DNA of 36,061 nt from an uncultured Fusobacterium sp. (GCA_900545035.1 UQXM01000001.1:1-36061), one strand, 5' to 3'. Shown: positions 17,466 to 26,548, numbered from the stretch's first letter. Notes: a model not told the origin generated them from the sequence alone. A program made the numbers and translations.

Positions 17466-17750
17466 ATGTTCACTAGTAATGTGATGAGTGTCGGAGAATC
17501 AGTTATAATTTCCGCTTTGGGACTGACAATAGTTTTCATGGCATTGGTTACTCTTGCTGTTTTGATTTTGATTTTCTCAAAAGTCTTTGAAGCAATAATT
17601 CCAAAAGAAGTGCCTGTAAAAGCTGAAGTTAAAAAAGCTCCGGAAGTTAATAATGATGAAGAGTATGCGGTTTTGGTTTCAGCAATTCACGAAGAGATGA
17701 GAACTCTTAAGGGTAATTACAGAATTACTTCAATAAAGGAAGTTAAATAA
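17466..17750 (+). CDS. gcdD: Glutaconyl-CoA decarboxylase delta subunit (OadG-type)
   Basis: 94 aa. One membrane helix at about residues 10-38 (ALGLTIVFMALVTLAVLILIF) is followed by a charged Lys/Glu/Ala/Pro linker and a small cytoplasmic end, the layout of gamma/delta subunits of Na+-translocating decarboxylases. These small subunits hold the complex together at the membrane. The start at 17466 is chosen because AGGGGG at 17452-17457 serves it. An in-frame ATG at 17421 lies inside the operator and lacks a ribosome binding site. It is the first gene of the operon, directly before the biotin carrier. Confidence 0.85.
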   Translation: MFTSNVMSVGESVIISALGLTIVFMALVTLAVLILIFSKVFEAIIPKEVPVKAEVKKAPEVNNDEEYAVLVSAIHEEMRTLKGNYRITSIKEVK

Positions 17751-17797
17751 TTTAATTTAAAAAATAAAAAATTAAAAAAAGGAAGGGATTATAAATT

Positions 17798-18235
17798 ATG
17801 AAATATGTAGCAACTTTAAACGGAAAAAGATATGAAGTGGAAATCGAAAGAGTAGAAGAGTACAGACCATTAACAGCAGCAGAAATTGCTTCTGGAGTTT
17901 CAGCACCTGTAAAACCTGTAGTGGCAGCACCTGTTGAAAAAGCGGCACCTGCTCCTGTAACTCCTGCAGCGCCAGCACCAGCGGCTCCAGCTCCTGCAGC
18001 AGCACCAGCAGCAAGCGGAAATGGAGAAACAGTAGTGAGCCCACTTCCAGGAACAGTATTGGATGTTAAAGTAAATGTTGGAGATTCAGTTAAACTTGGA
18101 CAAGTTGTAGTTGTATTGGAAGCAATGAAAATGGAAACAGAAGTTGTTGCAGGATGCGACGGAGTTGTAGAATCAATTCTAGTTAAAAAAGGCGATGCAG
18201 TAGACACAGACGCAGCTTTAGTTGTCCTTAAATAG
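17798..18235 (+). CDS. gcdC: Glutaconyl-CoA decarboxylase gamma subunit, biotin carrier
   Basis: 145 aa. The N-terminal 30 residues form a small folded piece. A flexible Ala/Pro-rich linker (about 35-73, mostly A, P and V) follows, then the biotinyl domain (about 77-145). The biotin lysine is K111 in EAMKMETEV. The carboxyl group taken from glutaconyl-CoA by GcdA is carried on this biotin to GcdB at the membrane, and the linker provides the swing. The length equals the known Acidaminococcus fermentans gamma subunit. The GC-richer linker DNA produces long meaningless open frames on the other strand. Confidence 0.94.
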   Translation: MKYVATLNGKRYEVEIERVEEYRPLTAAEIASGVSAPVKPVVAAPVEKAAPAPVTPAAPAPAAPAPAAAPAASGNGETVVSPLPGTVLDVKVNVGDSVKLGQVVVVLEAMKMETEVVAGCDGVVESILVKKGDAVDTDAALVVLK

Positions 18236-18246
18236 GGAGGGAGAAA

Positions 18247-19386
18247 ATGAATTTCTTTTCAGTATTAGAAGGGTTACTGCTTGAATCTGGGTTTGTTGCA
18301 CTGACTTGGCAGGAAGCAGTAATGATATTAGTATCATGTGTGCTGGTATATCTAGCAATAGTAAAAAAATTCGAACCATTATTATTATTACCGATAGCTT
18401 TCGGAATGTTCCTTGCTAACTTACCTATGGCTAACTTAATGAAAGAAGCTGAGCCATGGTATTCATCAGGAATTTTACAAATAATATACAAAGGAGTAAA
18501 AAGTAGTTTATTCCCTTGTTTAATATTCATGTGTGTTGGAGCAATGACAGATTTCGGTCCATTAATTGCTAACCCAATCAGTCTGCTTTTAGGAGCAGCA
18601 GCTCAGTTTGGTATCTATATAGCATTTATGCTTGCTAACGCAACAGGATTATTTACACCCGGAGAAGCAGCAGCAATAGGTATTATCGGGGGAGCAGACG
18701 GACCTACAGCTATTTACATAGCTAATAACCTTGCACCTCAGCTGGTCGCACCAATTGCAGTGGCAGCTTATTCTTATATGGCTCTTATTCCGTTAATTCA
18801 GCCTCCTATTATGAGACTTTTAACAACAGAAAAAGAGAGAAAAATTAAAATGGGACAGCTTAGAAAAATAACTAAAGCTGAAAAAATAGCATTCCCAATA
18901 ATTGTTACATTGTTCTGTTCACTTCTTCTTCCTTCAGTAGCACCATTAATCGGTATGCTGATGTATGGAAACATAATGAGAGAATCAGGAGTGGTAGCTC
19001 GTCTTTCTGACACAGCTCAAAACGCACTTTGTAATATAGTAACAATTCTTTTAGGATTATCAGTTGGAGCAACAGCTAACGGAACAATATTCTTGAGAAC
19101 TCAAACTCTTGCAATAGTTGCAATGGGACTTACAGCTTTTGCATTCTCAACAGCCGGAGGAGTTCTTTTAGGAAAAGTTCTTTGTTTAGTAACTGGAGGA
19201 AAAATCAATCCATTAATCGGTTCAGCAGGGGTTTCAGCAGTTCCTATGGCAGCCCGTGTTTCACAGGTTGAAGGAGCAAAAGCTAATCCAACTAACTTCC
19301 TATTAATGCATGCTATGGGACCAAATGTAGCGGGAGTTATAGGTTCTGCGGTTGCAGCAGGATTCTTTATGATAATATTTAAGTAA
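18247..19386 (+). CDS. gcdB: Glutaconyl-CoA decarboxylase beta subunit, Na+ pump
   Basis: 379 aa, polytopic inner-membrane protein with about 9-11 helices. It decarboxylates carboxybiotin and drives Na+ export. The family signature GGADGPTAIY (148-157) carries the Asp known to bind Na+ in OadB homologues. The C-terminal region with GSAGVSAVPMAARV and MHAMGPNVAGVIGSA supplies the second conserved ion-path segment. It starts 11 nt after gcdC with a GGGAGG site. It could be called an oxaloacetate or methylmalonyl-CoA decarboxylase beta subunit from sequence alone. The gct and gcdA neighbours make glutaconyl-CoA the natural substrate. Confidence 0.93.
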   Translation: MNFFSVLEGLLLESGFVALTWQEAVMILVSCVLVYLAIVKKFEPLLLLPIAFGMFLANLPMANLMKEAEPWYSSGILQIIYKGVKSSLFPCLIFMCVGAMTDFGPLIANPISLLLGAAAQFGIYIAFMLANATGLFTPGEAAAIGIIGGADGPTAIYIANNLAPQLVAPIAVAAYSYMALIPLIQPPIMRLLTTEKERKIKMGQLRKITKAEKIAFPIIVTLFCSLLLPSVAPLIGMLMYGNIMRESGVVARLSDTAQNALCNIVTILLGLSVGATANGTIFLRTQTLAIVAMGLTAFAFSTAGGVLLGKVLCLVTGGKINPLIGSAGVSAVPMAARVSQVEGAKANPTNFLLMHAMGPNVAGVIGSAVAAGFFMIIFK

Positions 19387-19448
19387 AACTTCGAACATAA
19401 AATATAAAATAAGCTAAGCAAAATAATTGACAGAGGAGGTTTTTAACT

Positions 19449-20414
19449 GTGAGTAAAGTATGTTCATTATCAGAAGCAGTTTCAAAATTTGTAAAAAGCG
19501 GTGACCATATAGTAATCGGAGGTTTCACAACAAACAGAAAACCTTACGCATTGGTGTATGAAATTTTAAGACAAGGACTTAAAGACTTTGTTGGAGAAGG
19601 TGGTCCTGCAGGTGGAGATTGGGATATGCTGATAGGAGCCGACAGGGTAAAAGCTTATATTAACTGTTACACTGCCAACTCTGGAGTAACAAACGTTTCA
19701 AGACGTTTTAGAGAATATTATGAAAAAGGTAAGCTTCATATGGAAGATTACTCTCAAGATGTAATCATGCTTATGCTTCATGCAGCTTCTTTAGGATTAC
19801 CTTATTTACCAGTTCGTTTAATGATGGGAACTGACTTAGTAAATAAATGGGGTATCAGCAAAGAAGTTCGTAAAACAATAGACAAATTACCAGATGATAA
19901 ATTTGTATATGTAGACAATCCATTTAACCCAGGAGAAAAAGTAGTAGCTGTACCTGTTCCAAAAATTGATGTGGCTATTATCCACGTTCAAAAAGCTTCT
20001 CCAGATGGAACTTGCTCTATAATCGGGGATGAATTCCACGATGTAGACATTGCTATCGCAGCAAAACATTGTATAGTTACTTGTGAAGAATTAGTAAGCA
20101 ACGAAGAAATTCGTTTAGATCCTACTAAAAACTCAATTCCTTGCTTCTGCGTAGACGCAGTTGTACACGCACCATACGGAGCACACCCTAGCCAATGTTA
20201 CGGATACTATGACTATGACAATGCATTCTTTAAAATGTATGATGTAGTAAGTAAAACTCAAGAAGATTTCAATAAATTCTTGGATGAATGGGTTTACGGT
20301 GTAGCAAATCATGAGGAATACCTAAATAAATTAGGTGCAACTCGTTTATTAGATTTAAGAGTAGTTCCTGGATTAGGATACGCTTCTAAAAAAGTTGGAA
20401 AAGGAGTGAAATAA
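19449..20414 (+). CDS. gctA: Glutaconate CoA-transferase subunit A
   Basis: 321 aa, CoA-transferase family I alpha subunit. With GctB it transfers CoA from acetyl-CoA or glutaconyl-CoA to (R)-2-hydroxyglutarate. The N-terminal region has SGDHIVIGGFTTNRKP, the family glycine-rich loop, and the length matches the ~320-aa Acidaminococcus subunit. It starts at GTG (19449), supported by GAGGAGG at 19433-19439 with 9 nt spacing. It is followed after 2 nt by gctB. CGT arginine codons and C-ending codons are more frequent here than in flanking genes, consistent with high expression. Confidence 0.94.
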   Translation: MSKVCSLSEAVSKFVKSGDHIVIGGFTTNRKPYALVYEILRQGLKDFVGEGGPAGGDWDMLIGADRVKAYINCYTANSGVTNVSRRFREYYEKGKLHMEDYSQDVIMLMLHAASLGLPYLPVRLMMGTDLVNKWGISKEVRKTIDKLPDDKFVYVDNPFNPGEKVVAVPVPKIDVAIIHVQKASPDGTCSIIGDEFHDVDIAIAAKHCIVTCEELVSNEEIRLDPTKNSIPCFCVDAVVHAPYGAHPSQCYGYYDYDNAFFKMYDVVSKTQEDFNKFLDEWVYGVANHEEYLNKLGATRLLDLRVVPGLGYASKKVGKGVK

Positions 20415-20416
20415 GA

Positions 20417-21220
20417 ATGGCTGATTACACTAATTATACAAATAAAGAAATGCAGGCAGTTACAATTGCTAAACAAATTAAAAACGGACAAGTAGTTATC
20501 GTTGGAACAGGACTTCCTTTAATTGGGGCTTCTGTTGCCAAAAGAGTATTTGCACCAGAATGTAATATTATAGTGGAAAGCGGTCTTATGGACTGTAATC
20601 CTATTGAAGTTCCTCGTAGTGTTGGGGATAACCGTTTCATGGCTCACTGTGGAGTTCAATGGCCAAATGTTCGTTTCATAGGATTCGAAGCAAATGAGTG
20701 GTTACATGATTCAGAAAGACTTGTGGCTTTCATCGGAGGAGCTCAAATCGACCCATATGGAAATGTTAACTCTACATCAATCGGAGATTATCATCATCCA
20801 AAAACTCGTTTCACAGGAAGTGGAGGAGCAAACGGAATTGCTACTTACTCTAACACAATAATCATGATGCAGCACGAAAAGCGTCGTTTCATAGACAAAG
20901 TTGACTACATTACAAGTCCAGGATGGATGGACGGACCTGGAGGAAGAGAAAGAGCAGGACTTCCAGGAAACAGAGGACCAATAATGGTTGTTACTGACAG
21001 AGGAATTTTAAAATTTGATGAAGAAACTAAACGTATGTATCTTGCAGGATATTATCCAACTTCATCTCCAGAAGATGTAATCGAAAATACAGGATTTGAT
21101 ATTGATGTATCAAGAGCAGTATTATTAGATGCTCCTGATCCAGAAGTTATCCGTATGATTCGTGAAGAAATCGACCCTGGACAAGCATTTATTAAAGTTC
21201 CAGTTGAAGAAAGCAAATAG
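20417..21220 (+). CDS. gctB: Glutaconate CoA-transferase subunit B
   Basis: 267 aa, beta subunit of the CoA-transferase. The catalytic glutamate is E54 in IIVESG, the same number as in the Acidaminococcus fermentans enzyme. It forms the gamma-glutamyl-CoA thioester intermediate. The ribosome binding site (AAGGAG) lies inside the end of gctA, so translation is coupled. Codon use is of the high-expression type, with many CGT and AAC. A 12-bp hairpin separates it from gcdA. Confidence 0.95.
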   Translation: MADYTNYTNKEMQAVTIAKQIKNGQVVIVGTGLPLIGASVAKRVFAPECNIIVESGLMDCNPIEVPRSVGDNRFMAHCGVQWPNVRFIGFEANEWLHDSERLVAFIGGAQIDPYGNVNSTSIGDYHHPKTRFTGSGGANGIATYSNTIIMMQHEKRRFIDKVDYITSPGWMDGPGGRERAGLPGNRGPIMVVTDRGILKFDEETKRMYLAGYYPTSSPEDVIENTGFDIDVSRAVLLDAPDPEVIRMIREEIDPGQAFIKVPVEESK

Positions 21221-21233
21221 TTAAAATAAAAAG

Positions 21234-21276
21234 AACAAGCACAAAGCAGGGTTCTGGAAGTCCGTTTGTGCTTGTT
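21234..21276 (+). terminator. Intra-operon hairpin between gctB and gcdA (partial terminator or processing site)
   Basis: A perfect 12-bp stem, AACAAGCACAAA / TTTGTGCTTGTT, encloses a 19-nt loop. Only a few T residues follow, and gcdA begins 48 nt later with no clear new promoter. It may weaken read-through or protect the upstream mRNA end rather than fully terminate. Confidence 0.6.
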
Positions 21277-21323
21277 TATCTAAACTTTAAGCATTGCCAA
21301 TAATAAAATTCGGGAGGAAAAAA

Positions 21324-23081
21324 ATGGGTCAATATTCAATGCCTAAATATTTTCAAAATATGCCAACAGTAGGTAAAGGGCTTGTTACAAAAAATGCAGA
21401 AAATGAAGCTAGTATAAAAGCAGTTGAAGAGGAATTAACAAAATTAATAAAAGAGATACAATCAGAAGGGCGTCCTGATGAGTCAATGAACAAAGTTGGA
21501 CAAATGACAGCTTTACAGCGTGTAAATGCTTTAGTTGACAAAGGAACTTGGTGTCCTTTGAACAGCTTATTTAACCCTGAAGGAAACTCTAACGGATCAA
21601 CAAGTATTGTAAAAGGACTTGGGCGTATCAACGGTAAATGGGCAGTTATAGTTGCTTCAGATAACAAAAAGAAAGCAGGAGCATGGGTTGCAGGACAAGC
21701 TGAAAATCTTTTAAGAGCTTCTGATACAGCTAAATGCTTACATATTCCTTTAGTATATGTATTACAATGTAGTGGAGTTGACTTCCCTGAGCAAGAGAAA
21801 GTTTATCCTAACCGTCGTGGTGGAGGAACTCCTTTCTTCAGAAATGCTGAATTACAACAACTAGGTGTTCCAGTAATCGTTGGTATTTATGGAACTAACC
21901 CAGCTGGTGGAGGATACCATAGCATCAGCCCTACTATCCTTGTAGCTCATCAAAAAGCTAACATGGCAGTAGGAGGAGCAGGAATCCTTGGAGGAATGAA
22001 TCCTAAAGGTTACATTGATATGGAAGGGGCAGAACAAATAGCTGAAATGGTTGAAAAATCTGGAAAACAAAATCCTCCAGGATCAGTTTCAATTCATTTC
22101 AATGAAACTGGATTCTTCAGAGAAGTTTATGCAGAAGAATTAGGTGTTATAGAAGGAATTAAAAAATATATAGATATGCTTCCAGCATACAACATTGATT
22201 TCTTCCGTGTTGCAGATGCTGTAAAACCAACACTTCCAGCAGATGATTTATATTCAATCATTCCTATGAATCAAAAGAAAGTTTATGATATTTACGAAGT
22301 AATCGGTCGTTTATTCGACGGAAGTGAATTTGCTGAATATAGAAAAGGTTATGGACCAGAAGTTGTAACAGGTATAGCTAAAGTAAACGGGCTTCTTGTT
22401 GGAGTTATCGGAAATGTTCAAGGATTGCTGATGAAATATCCTGAATATAAAGAAAATTCAATAGGAATCGGAGGAAAATTATACCGTCAAGGTTTAATTA
22501 AAATGAGCGAATTTGTAACTATGTGTGGAAGAGATAAACTTCCTATTATCTGGTTACAAGACACAACAGGTATTGATGTAGGAGACGATGCTGAAAAAGC
22601 TGAATTACTAGGATTAGGACAATCTTTGATCTATTCTATAGAAAACTCTAAAGTTCCTCAATTAGAAGTAATTTTAAGAAAAGGATCTGCAGCAGCTCAC
22701 TATGTATTGGGAGGACCACAAGGAAACAATACTAACGCATTCTCAATCGGAACTGCAGCAACTGAAATTTATGTAATGCCTGGAGAAACAGCAGCTTCTG
22801 CAATGTATTCAAGAACACTTGCAAAAGATAAAAAAGCAGGAAAAGATTTACAGCCTACAATAGATAAAATGAACCAAATGATTGAAGACTTTACAACTAA
22901 GTCAAGACCTAAGTTCTGTGCTGAAAAAGGAATGGTAGACGAAATTGTAGATTTAACAAGTATTCGTGCTTATATGGAAGCTTTTGTTGAATCAGCTTAC
23001 CAAAATCCAAAATCTATTTGTGCATTCCATCAAATGCTTACACCTAGAGCAATCAGAGAGTTTGCTACATTAAACAAATAA
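21324..23081 (+). CDS. gcdA: Glutaconyl-CoA decarboxylase alpha subunit, carboxyltransferase
   Basis: 585 aa, cytoplasmic. Transfers the carboxyl group of glutaconyl-CoA to the biotin of GcdC, releasing crotonyl-CoA. It has the two crotonase-fold carboxyltransferase halves of acyl-CoA carboxylases: GTNPAGGGYHSISPT in the N-half, and LPIIWLQDTTGIDVGDDAEKAE with GSAAAHYVLGGPQGNNTNAF in the C-half. The length matches the ~587-aa Acidaminococcus subunit. The start ATG at 21324 is set by GGGAGG just upstream. A TTG at 21294 in the same frame has no support. It is separated from gcdDCB by gctAB. Confidence 0.95.
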   Translation: MGQYSMPKYFQNMPTVGKGLVTKNAENEASIKAVEEELTKLIKEIQSEGRPDESMNKVGQMTALQRVNALVDKGTWCPLNSLFNPEGNSNGSTSIVKGLGRINGKWAVIVASDNKKKAGAWVAGQAENLLRASDTAKCLHIPLVYVLQCSGVDFPEQEKVYPNRRGGGTPFFRNAELQQLGVPVIVGIYGTNPAGGGYHSISPTILVAHQKANMAVGGAGILGGMNPKGYIDMEGAEQIAEMVEKSGKQNPPGSVSIHFNETGFFREVYAEELGVIEGIKKYIDMLPAYNIDFFRVADAVKPTLPADDLYSIIPMNQKKVYDIYEVIGRLFDGSEFAEYRKGYGPEVVTGIAKVNGLLVGVIGNVQGLLMKYPEYKENSIGIGGKLYRQGLIKMSEFVTMCGRDKLPIIWLQDTTGIDVGDDAEKAELLGLGQSLIYSIENSKVPQLEVILRKGSAAAHYVLGGPQGNNTNAFSIGTAATEIYVMPGETAASAMYSRTLAKDKKAGKDLQPTIDKMNQMIEDFTTKSRPKFCAEKGMVDEIVDLTSIRAYMEAFVESAYQNPKSICAFHQMLTPRAIREFATLNK

Positions 23082-23153
23082 AAAAAATAATGTTTTATTA
23101 GAAAAAATATGTTATTATTAGGGTAGAAGAGAAATAAGATAATTTAAGTGTTG

Positions 23154-23181
23154 TTGGTCGGGCTGGAAAAATCCCGACCAA
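23154..23181 (+). other. GC-rich stem-loop between gcdA and gltS2
   Basis: A perfect 9-bp stem, TTGGTCGGG / CCCGACCAA, with a 10-nt loop. It is unusually GC-rich for this window. There is no T-tract after it, so it is not a standard terminator. It lies 24 nt before the gltS2 start and may be an mRNA processing or stabilising element. Confidence 0.55.
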
Positions 23182-23205
23182 TGGTACATCATTCGAGGGG
23201 GTACT

Positions 23206-24408
23206 ATGTTTGTTTTAAAATTAGATGTGTTCCAATCACTGCTTGTTACTGTATTGTTAATTTATTTTGGAAAATTTATGAGAGAAAAGTTTCCAATTCT
23301 TAAAAAGTATTGCATTCCATCAGCAGTTGTTGGAGGATTGTTATTTGCAATATTAACTTGTGTATTATACAAGTTTAATGTAATGGAGATAAAATTTGAT
23401 ACTAAAGTTACAAATCAGCTATTCTATTGTGTATTCTTTGCAGCCAGCGGAACTTCAGCAGGACTTGCATTATTGAAGAAAGGTGGAAAACTGGTAGCTA
23501 TATTTGCTGTTCTGGCAGCTGTACTTGCAGCACTTCAGAATGTTGTAGCAGTAGCATTGGGAAAAGTTTTAGGAGTTAATCCGTTAATTGCACTTATGAC
23601 AGGTTCTATACCAATGACAGGAGGACATGGTAATGCAGCTTCATTCGCACCTGTGGCTGAATCATTTGGAGCAGTAGGGGCAACAGAGGTAGCAATAGCA
23701 GCAGCAACATTTGGACTTATCGCAGGATGTATCATAGGAGGACCTATAGGAAACAGATTGGTTCAAAAAAATCACTTAAAATATGATACTGGTGATTCAA
23801 GTGATCTTGGAACAGCAGCAGCTGAAAAATTCTTTGTTGATAAAGAAAGATCACTTAATGCAGTATGTCTTATGTTTATAGCAACAGGAATAGGATCAGT
23901 ATTATTTGTAATACTTAAAAATCTTCTTCCTAATATAACTTTGCCAATCCATGTATTATGTATGCTTGGAGGACTTATTATAAGACTTGGGTTTGATGCA
24001 ACAGGACATGCTGATGAAGCATTGTATGAATCTATGGATATAGTCGGAGAAATTTCTCTTGCTATGTTTGTTACAATGTCAATAATGAGCATGAAACTTT
24101 GGCAGCTTGCAGACCTTGCAATTCCAATGATTATACTGCTGCTTGCTCAAGTAGTTCTTGCTTATGTGTTCTGTACTCAAATAACATTCAGAGCATTGGG
24201 AAAAGATTACGATGCAGCTGTAATGGCAGTAGGACATACAGGATTCGGTATGGGAGCAGTTCCTGTATCTATGGCAACAATGAAGAGTGTATGTGATAAA
24301 TATGCATATTCAAAAATAGCATTCTTTGTAGTTCCTGTAATTGGAGGGTTATTAAGTAACTTCACAAATGCAGCAATAATAACAGCATTTTTAAATATGT
24401 TTAAATAA
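23206..24408 (+). CDS. gltS: Sodium/glutamate symporter, copy 2
   Basis: 400 aa, ESS family, inner membrane. The layout is that of copy 1, with the loop signature GSIPMTGGHGNAA at 133-145 (copy 1 has GSIPLTGGHGTAG) and GHTGFGMGAVPVS in the second half. The two copies are similar throughout but differ in many residues, including these loop positions, so they are old paralogues and may differ in affinity or substrate. The ribosome binding site is GAGGGGG. It lies inside the operon between gcdA and hgdC. I could not assign a convincing promoter of its own. Confidence 0.92.
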   Translation: MFVLKLDVFQSLLVTVLLIYFGKFMREKFPILKKYCIPSAVVGGLLFAILTCVLYKFNVMEIKFDTKVTNQLFYCVFFAASGTSAGLALLKKGGKLVAIFAVLAAVLAALQNVVAVALGKVLGVNPLIALMTGSIPMTGGHGNAASFAPVAESFGAVGATEVAIAAATFGLIAGCIIGGPIGNRLVQKNHLKYDTGDSSDLGTAAAEKFFVDKERSLNAVCLMFIATGIGSVLFVILKNLLPNITLPIHVLCMLGGLIIRLGFDATGHADEALYESMDIVGEISLAMFVTMSIMSMKLWQLADLAIPMIILLLAQVVLAYVFCTQITFRALGKDYDAAVMAVGHTGFGMGAVPVSMATMKSVCDKYAYSKIAFFVVPVIGGLLSNFTNAAIITAFLNMFK

Positions 24409-24468
24409 TATTTAAAATAAAATTTGAAAGAATTTAGTTTAGACAGAAAAATATTTTCGGAGGTAAGA

Positions 24469-25254
24469 ATGAGCATTTATACAATGGGAATCGATATCGG
24501 TTCTACTGCATCAAAAAGTGTGATTATGAAAGACGGAAAAGAAATAGTCTGCAAAGCATTGATTGATGTTGGAGCAGGTACAAGCGGACCTGGCAGAGTA
24601 ATAGAAGAGATTTTGACTAAAAGCGGAATGAAAAAAGAGGATATGGCATGTGTTCTTGCAACAGGATACGGGCGTAACTCTTTACTTGATTTGGCTGATT
24701 ATCAAATGAGTGAATTAAGCTGTCATGCTAAAGGTGCTTATTATTTATTTCCAAATGTCCGTACAGTAATTGATATCGGCGGACAGGATGTAAAAATTTT
24801 AAAAATAGGTGCAAACGGAATATTAAACAACTTTGTAATGAATGATAAATGTGCTGCGGGAACAGGAAGATTCCTTGATGTTATGGCAAAAGTTTTAGAG
24901 GTAAAAGTAAGCGACCTTGAAAAATTGTCAGCAGAATCAACTAAGGTGGTAAATATAAGTTCTACTTGTACAGTATTTGCTGAGTCGGAAGTTATTTCTC
25001 AGCTTGCAAAAGCAACAGATAAAAGAGATATTATAAAAGGTATTCACAGATCGGTTGCAGGAAGAGTTGGGGGACTTGCAAAGAGAATAGGGCTTGAAAA
25101 TGACCTTGTAATGACAGGAGGAGTTGCTCTTAATCATGGTGTTGTAGAAGCTCTTGAAGAGGAACTGAATTTTAAAATTTTAACATCTCCGTTGACTCAA
25201 TACACAGGAGCTATCGGAGCAGCATTATTTGCTTATCAAAAAGCAACAAAATAA
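24469..25254 (+). CDS. hgdC: Activator of (R)-2-hydroxyglutaryl-CoA dehydratase (archerase)
   Basis: 261 aa, ASKHA-fold ATPase, active as a homodimer sharing one [4Fe-4S] cluster. It injects one high-energy electron, driven by ATP, into HgdAB. Visible features are GIDIGSTASK (phosphate loop 1), DIGGQD (102-107), C128 in NDKCAAGTGRF and C167 in SSTCTVFAESE (the cluster cysteines, one from each monomer in the dimer interface), and MTGGVALN. It is close to the Acidaminococcus protein, with cysteines shifted by one residue. The start at 24469 is set by GGAGG; a TTG 45 nt upstream is rejected. It needs reduced flavodoxin or ferredoxin, and a candidate is encoded at 15658-16476. Confidence 0.96.
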   Translation: MSIYTMGIDIGSTASKSVIMKDGKEIVCKALIDVGAGTSGPGRVIEEILTKSGMKKEDMACVLATGYGRNSLLDLADYQMSELSCHAKGAYYLFPNVRTVIDIGGQDVKILKIGANGILNNFVMNDKCAAGTGRFLDVMAKVLEVKVSDLEKLSAESTKVVNISSTCTVFAESEVISQLAKATDKRDIIKGIHRSVAGRVGGLAKRIGLENDLVMTGGVALNHGVVEALEEELNFKILTSPLTQYTGAIGAALFAYQKATK

Positions 25255-25291
25255 TTTGGCATAAAAAATAATAAAGGAGTGGAATAAAAAC

Positions 25292-26548
25292 ATGAGCGAA
25301 GTAAATAAGCCAGTAGAAGAAAAAAAACCAGCTAAGGTTGTGCTTAGAGAGTTAGTAGAAAGAGAAGTATATCAAGCAGCATGGGAAGCTAAGAAAAAAG
25401 GAGAGCCAGTAGGTTGGTCTTCATCTAAATTCCCTTCTGAAATATGTGAAGCTTTAGGATTAAAACTTGTTTATCCTGAAAACCAAGCAGCAGCTATCGG
25501 AGCAAAACATGGTGGAGAAAGAATGTGTGAACACGCAGAAGCTATGGGATTTGACAACGATATCTGTGCTTATGCAAGAATTAACTTAGCATATGCAGCT
25601 GGATTTGAAGCAGAAGAAAAACCAATGCCTCAGCCAGATTTCGTATTATGCTGTAACAATATTTGTAACTGTATGACTAAATGGTATGAAAACCTTGCAA
25701 GAATGCATAACATTCCATTAATTATGATTGATGTTCCATACAGCAACACTAAAGAAGTAAGCCAAGCTCAAGTTGACTACTTAAGAGGACAATTTGACGA
25801 CGCTATAGTTCAACTTGAAAAAATAGCAGGGCGTAAAATGGATATGAAAAAATTCGAAGAAGCTTGTGAAAACGCTAACCGTTCAGCAAAAGCTTGGTTA
25901 AAAGTATGTTCTTACTTACAATACAAACCATCTCCATTTGCCGGATTTGACTTATTCAACCACATGGCAGATATAGTAACAGCTCGTGCTAAAAAATCAA
26001 CAGCTGAAGCTTTTGAAGCACTTGCAGAAGAATTAGAAGCAAATGTAAAAGCAAATAAATCAACTTGGAAATATGACGAAAACTACAGAATCATGTTTGA
26101 AGGAATCCCTTGTTGGCCTCAACTTCAAAAATTATTTGCTCCATTAAAAGAAAAAGGAATCAATACAACAGCAGTTGTTTATGCACCTGCATTCGGATTT
26201 GTTTACAACAACATGGATGAATTAATGAGAGCTTACTGCGTTGCACCAAACTCAGTATGTCTTGAAAAAGGTGTTGAATGGAGAGAAACTCTATGTAAAG
26301 AAAACCATGTAGACGGAATACTTGTTCACTACAACAGAAGCTGTAAACCATGGAGCGGATATATGCCTGAAATGGAAAGAAGATTCCGTAAAGACTTAGG
26401 TGTAGCAGTTGCCGGATTTGACGGAGACCAAGCTGACCCAAGAAACTTCTCAGACGAGCAGTACAGAACTCGTGTTGAGGGACTATTTGAAGTAATGGAA
26501 GCAAACAGAGCAAAAAAAGCTGCTGAAAAAGAGGGAGGAGACAAATAA
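25292..26548 (+). CDS. hgdA: (R)-2-hydroxyglutaryl-CoA dehydratase subunit A
   Basis: 418 aa. With HgdB it forms the radical dehydratase that converts (R)-2-hydroxyglutaryl-CoA to glutaconyl-CoA through a ketyl radical. Cysteines C120, C121, C125 and C127 (CCNNICNC, before MTKWYENLAR) are the likely [4Fe-4S] ligand region. From memory the Acidaminococcus alpha subunit is somewhat longer (about 54 kDa). The overall match and gene order leave little doubt. The start ATG follows AAAGGAG. Its TAA overlaps the hgdB ATG by one base, ensuring equimolar translation. Confidence 0.95.
   Translation: MSEVNKPVEEKKPAKVVLRELVEREVYQAAWEAKKKGEPVGWSSSKFPSEICEALGLKLVYPENQAAAIGAKHGGERMCEHAEAMGFDNDICAYARINLAYAAGFEAEEKPMPQPDFVLCCNNICNCMTKWYENLARMHNIPLIMIDVPYSNTKEVSQAQVDYLRGQFDDAIVQLEKIAGRKMDMKKFEEACENANRSAKAWLKVCSYLQYKPSPFAGFDLFNHMADIVTARAKKSTAEAFEALAEELEANVKANKSTWKYDENYRIMFEGIPCWPQLQKLFAPLKEKGINTTAVVYAPAFGFVYNNMDELMRAYCVAPNSVCLEKGVEWRETLCKENHVDGILVHYNRSCKPWSGYMPEMERRFRKDLGVAVAGFDGDQADPRNFSDEQYRTRVEGLFEVMEANRAKKAAEKEGGDK

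Noticed and set aside
17752..18207. Minus-strand open frames rich in Ala/Gly/Thr or Leu opposite gcdC
   Set aside because: They are by-products of the Ala/Pro linker codons of gcdC read on the other strand.
18247..19386. Oxaloacetate decarboxylase beta subunit
   Set aside because: Sequence alone would allow it, but the adjoining gctAB, gcdA and hgdCAB fix glutaconyl-CoA as the likely substrate.
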